Below are positions 63,810-64,000 of a DNA stretch of 64,000 bases, one piece after another; within the stretch, counting starts at the first letter, position 1, and every line of letters begins with the position of its first letter. Both the position numbers and the translations under genes were made by a program. The notes beneath the pieces were generated by a model, which was not told where the DNA came from, made no database searches, and saw only the letters and a list, made by a program, of their open reading frames with translations. Source of the stretch: Methylobacter sp. (GTDB lineage: Bacteria > Pseudomonadota > Gammaproteobacteria > Methylococcales > Methylomonadaceae). The stretch lies in contig JAURYJ010000054.1 of NCBI GenBank assembly GCA_030653985.1, positions 62,001 to 126,000 on the forward strand, in the 5' to 3' direction.

Positions 63810-64000
63810 ATGCCCGAACCACAGCTCGAAATTCAACACTTTACTAAAAACTGGCAACAACAACTTGCCGAAGCTTTTAACAACATTGAAGACCTCTGCC
63901 GTTATTTACAGTTATCGCCGGATGACTTGCCGGTTTCAGTTGCGGCAACTGAAAACTTCGCTTTACGCGTTCCGCTAAGCTTTGCAGCCTGCATGGAAAA
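63810..64000 (+). CDS. epmB: EF-P beta-lysylation protein EpmB (lysine 2,3-aminomutase), 5' part
   Basis: The first 63 codons of a gene that runs out of the window. The N-terminus (FTKNWQQQLAEAFNNIEDLCRYLQLSPDDL, then NFALRVPLSFAACMEK) matches EpmB/YjeK (LFALRVPRSFIDRMEK). EpmB is the radical-SAM aminomutase that makes (R)-beta-lysine for EpmA. A TATAAT box lies at 63768-63773. Its opposite orientation to efp-epmA completes a compact EF-P modification locus. Confidence 0.88.
   Translation, partial: MPEPQLEIQHFTKNWQQQLAEAFNNIEDLCRYLQLSPDDLPVSVAATENFALRVPLSFAACME

Overview
The window looks like chromosome of a gammaproteobacterium, most likely a methanotroph of the order Methylococcales. The housekeeping genes (rimI, suhB, trmJ, mutL, miaA, the bamA/skp/fabZ/lpxA envelope cluster, efp with its modification enzymes) are gammaproteobacterial in type. 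A methanofuran-linked formyltransferase/hydrolase subunit A (FhcA/FwdA) at 8256-9944 points to tetrahydromethanopterin-linked C1 metabolism. The assignment rests on protein features only; no 16S gene is present.

Layout. 1-7.2 kb: core genes (rimI 3' part, suhB, trmJ-cysE, an IscR-regulated iscR-iscS-iscA set lacking iscU, pdxA-rsmA, tRNA-Asp). 7.3-17.2 kb: a metal-homeostasis region. It holds an operon of two COG0523 GTPases flanking fhcA, then DUF1826, a ZIP transporter, a broken second ZIP copy, a third COG0523 GTPase (ZigA/YciC type), a ZnuD-like TonB receptor and zur. Three Zur-type palindromes are visible, and inverted copies of a dispersed repeat bracket 11.1-17.4 kb. 17.4-24.3 kb: rimO, a DUF4124/thermonuclease protein, a large NAD-glutamate dehydrogenase with an in-frame 45-bp tandem repeat, and an RsbW/STAS pair. 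24.4-37.2 kb: a complete type I-E CRISPR-Cas locus. 37.4-41 kb: a DUF1640-like gene, miaA, mutL. 41-49.8 kb: an RND efflux operon divergent from a histidine kinase/sigma-54 activator pair, with a sigma-54 promoter in front of the pump. 50-57.5 kb: amidase, tsaE, nnr, queG, small secreted and redox proteins, srkA, rnhB. 57.8-64 kb: lpxA, fabZ, skp, bamA, epmA, efp and the start of epmB.

The most interesting system is inside the CRISPR-Cas locus. The 422-bp gap between cas3 and cas8e (33946-34367) is not empty. On the strand opposite the cas genes it carries a two-repeat mini-CRISPR (34255-34344). The first repeat keeps the 5' handle, the spacer is exactly 32 nt, and the second repeat keeps its stem-loop but has lost the handle. 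A sigma-70-like promoter lies immediately upstream and a hairpin with a U-rich tail follows. The unit should therefore yield one crRNA-like guide. About 70 bp upstream, in the cas promoter region, an AAG-flanked site at 34185-34205 matches the guide at 17 of its first 21 positions; three of the four mismatches fall at positions 6, 12 and 18, which Cascade does not read. This is the architecture expected of a cas-autorepressing guide RNA (CreR/CreA type). Downstream of the target, before cas8e, is an unannotated 35-codon ORF with a Shine-Dalgarno sequence and a C-terminal membrane helix. It could be a leader peptide, a small membrane protein or a CreT-like guarded toxin. A DUF4160/DUF2442 toxin-antitoxin-like pair also sits inside the cas operon between cas11 and cas7. 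The 52-repeat array contains two nearly identical spacers close to its leader.
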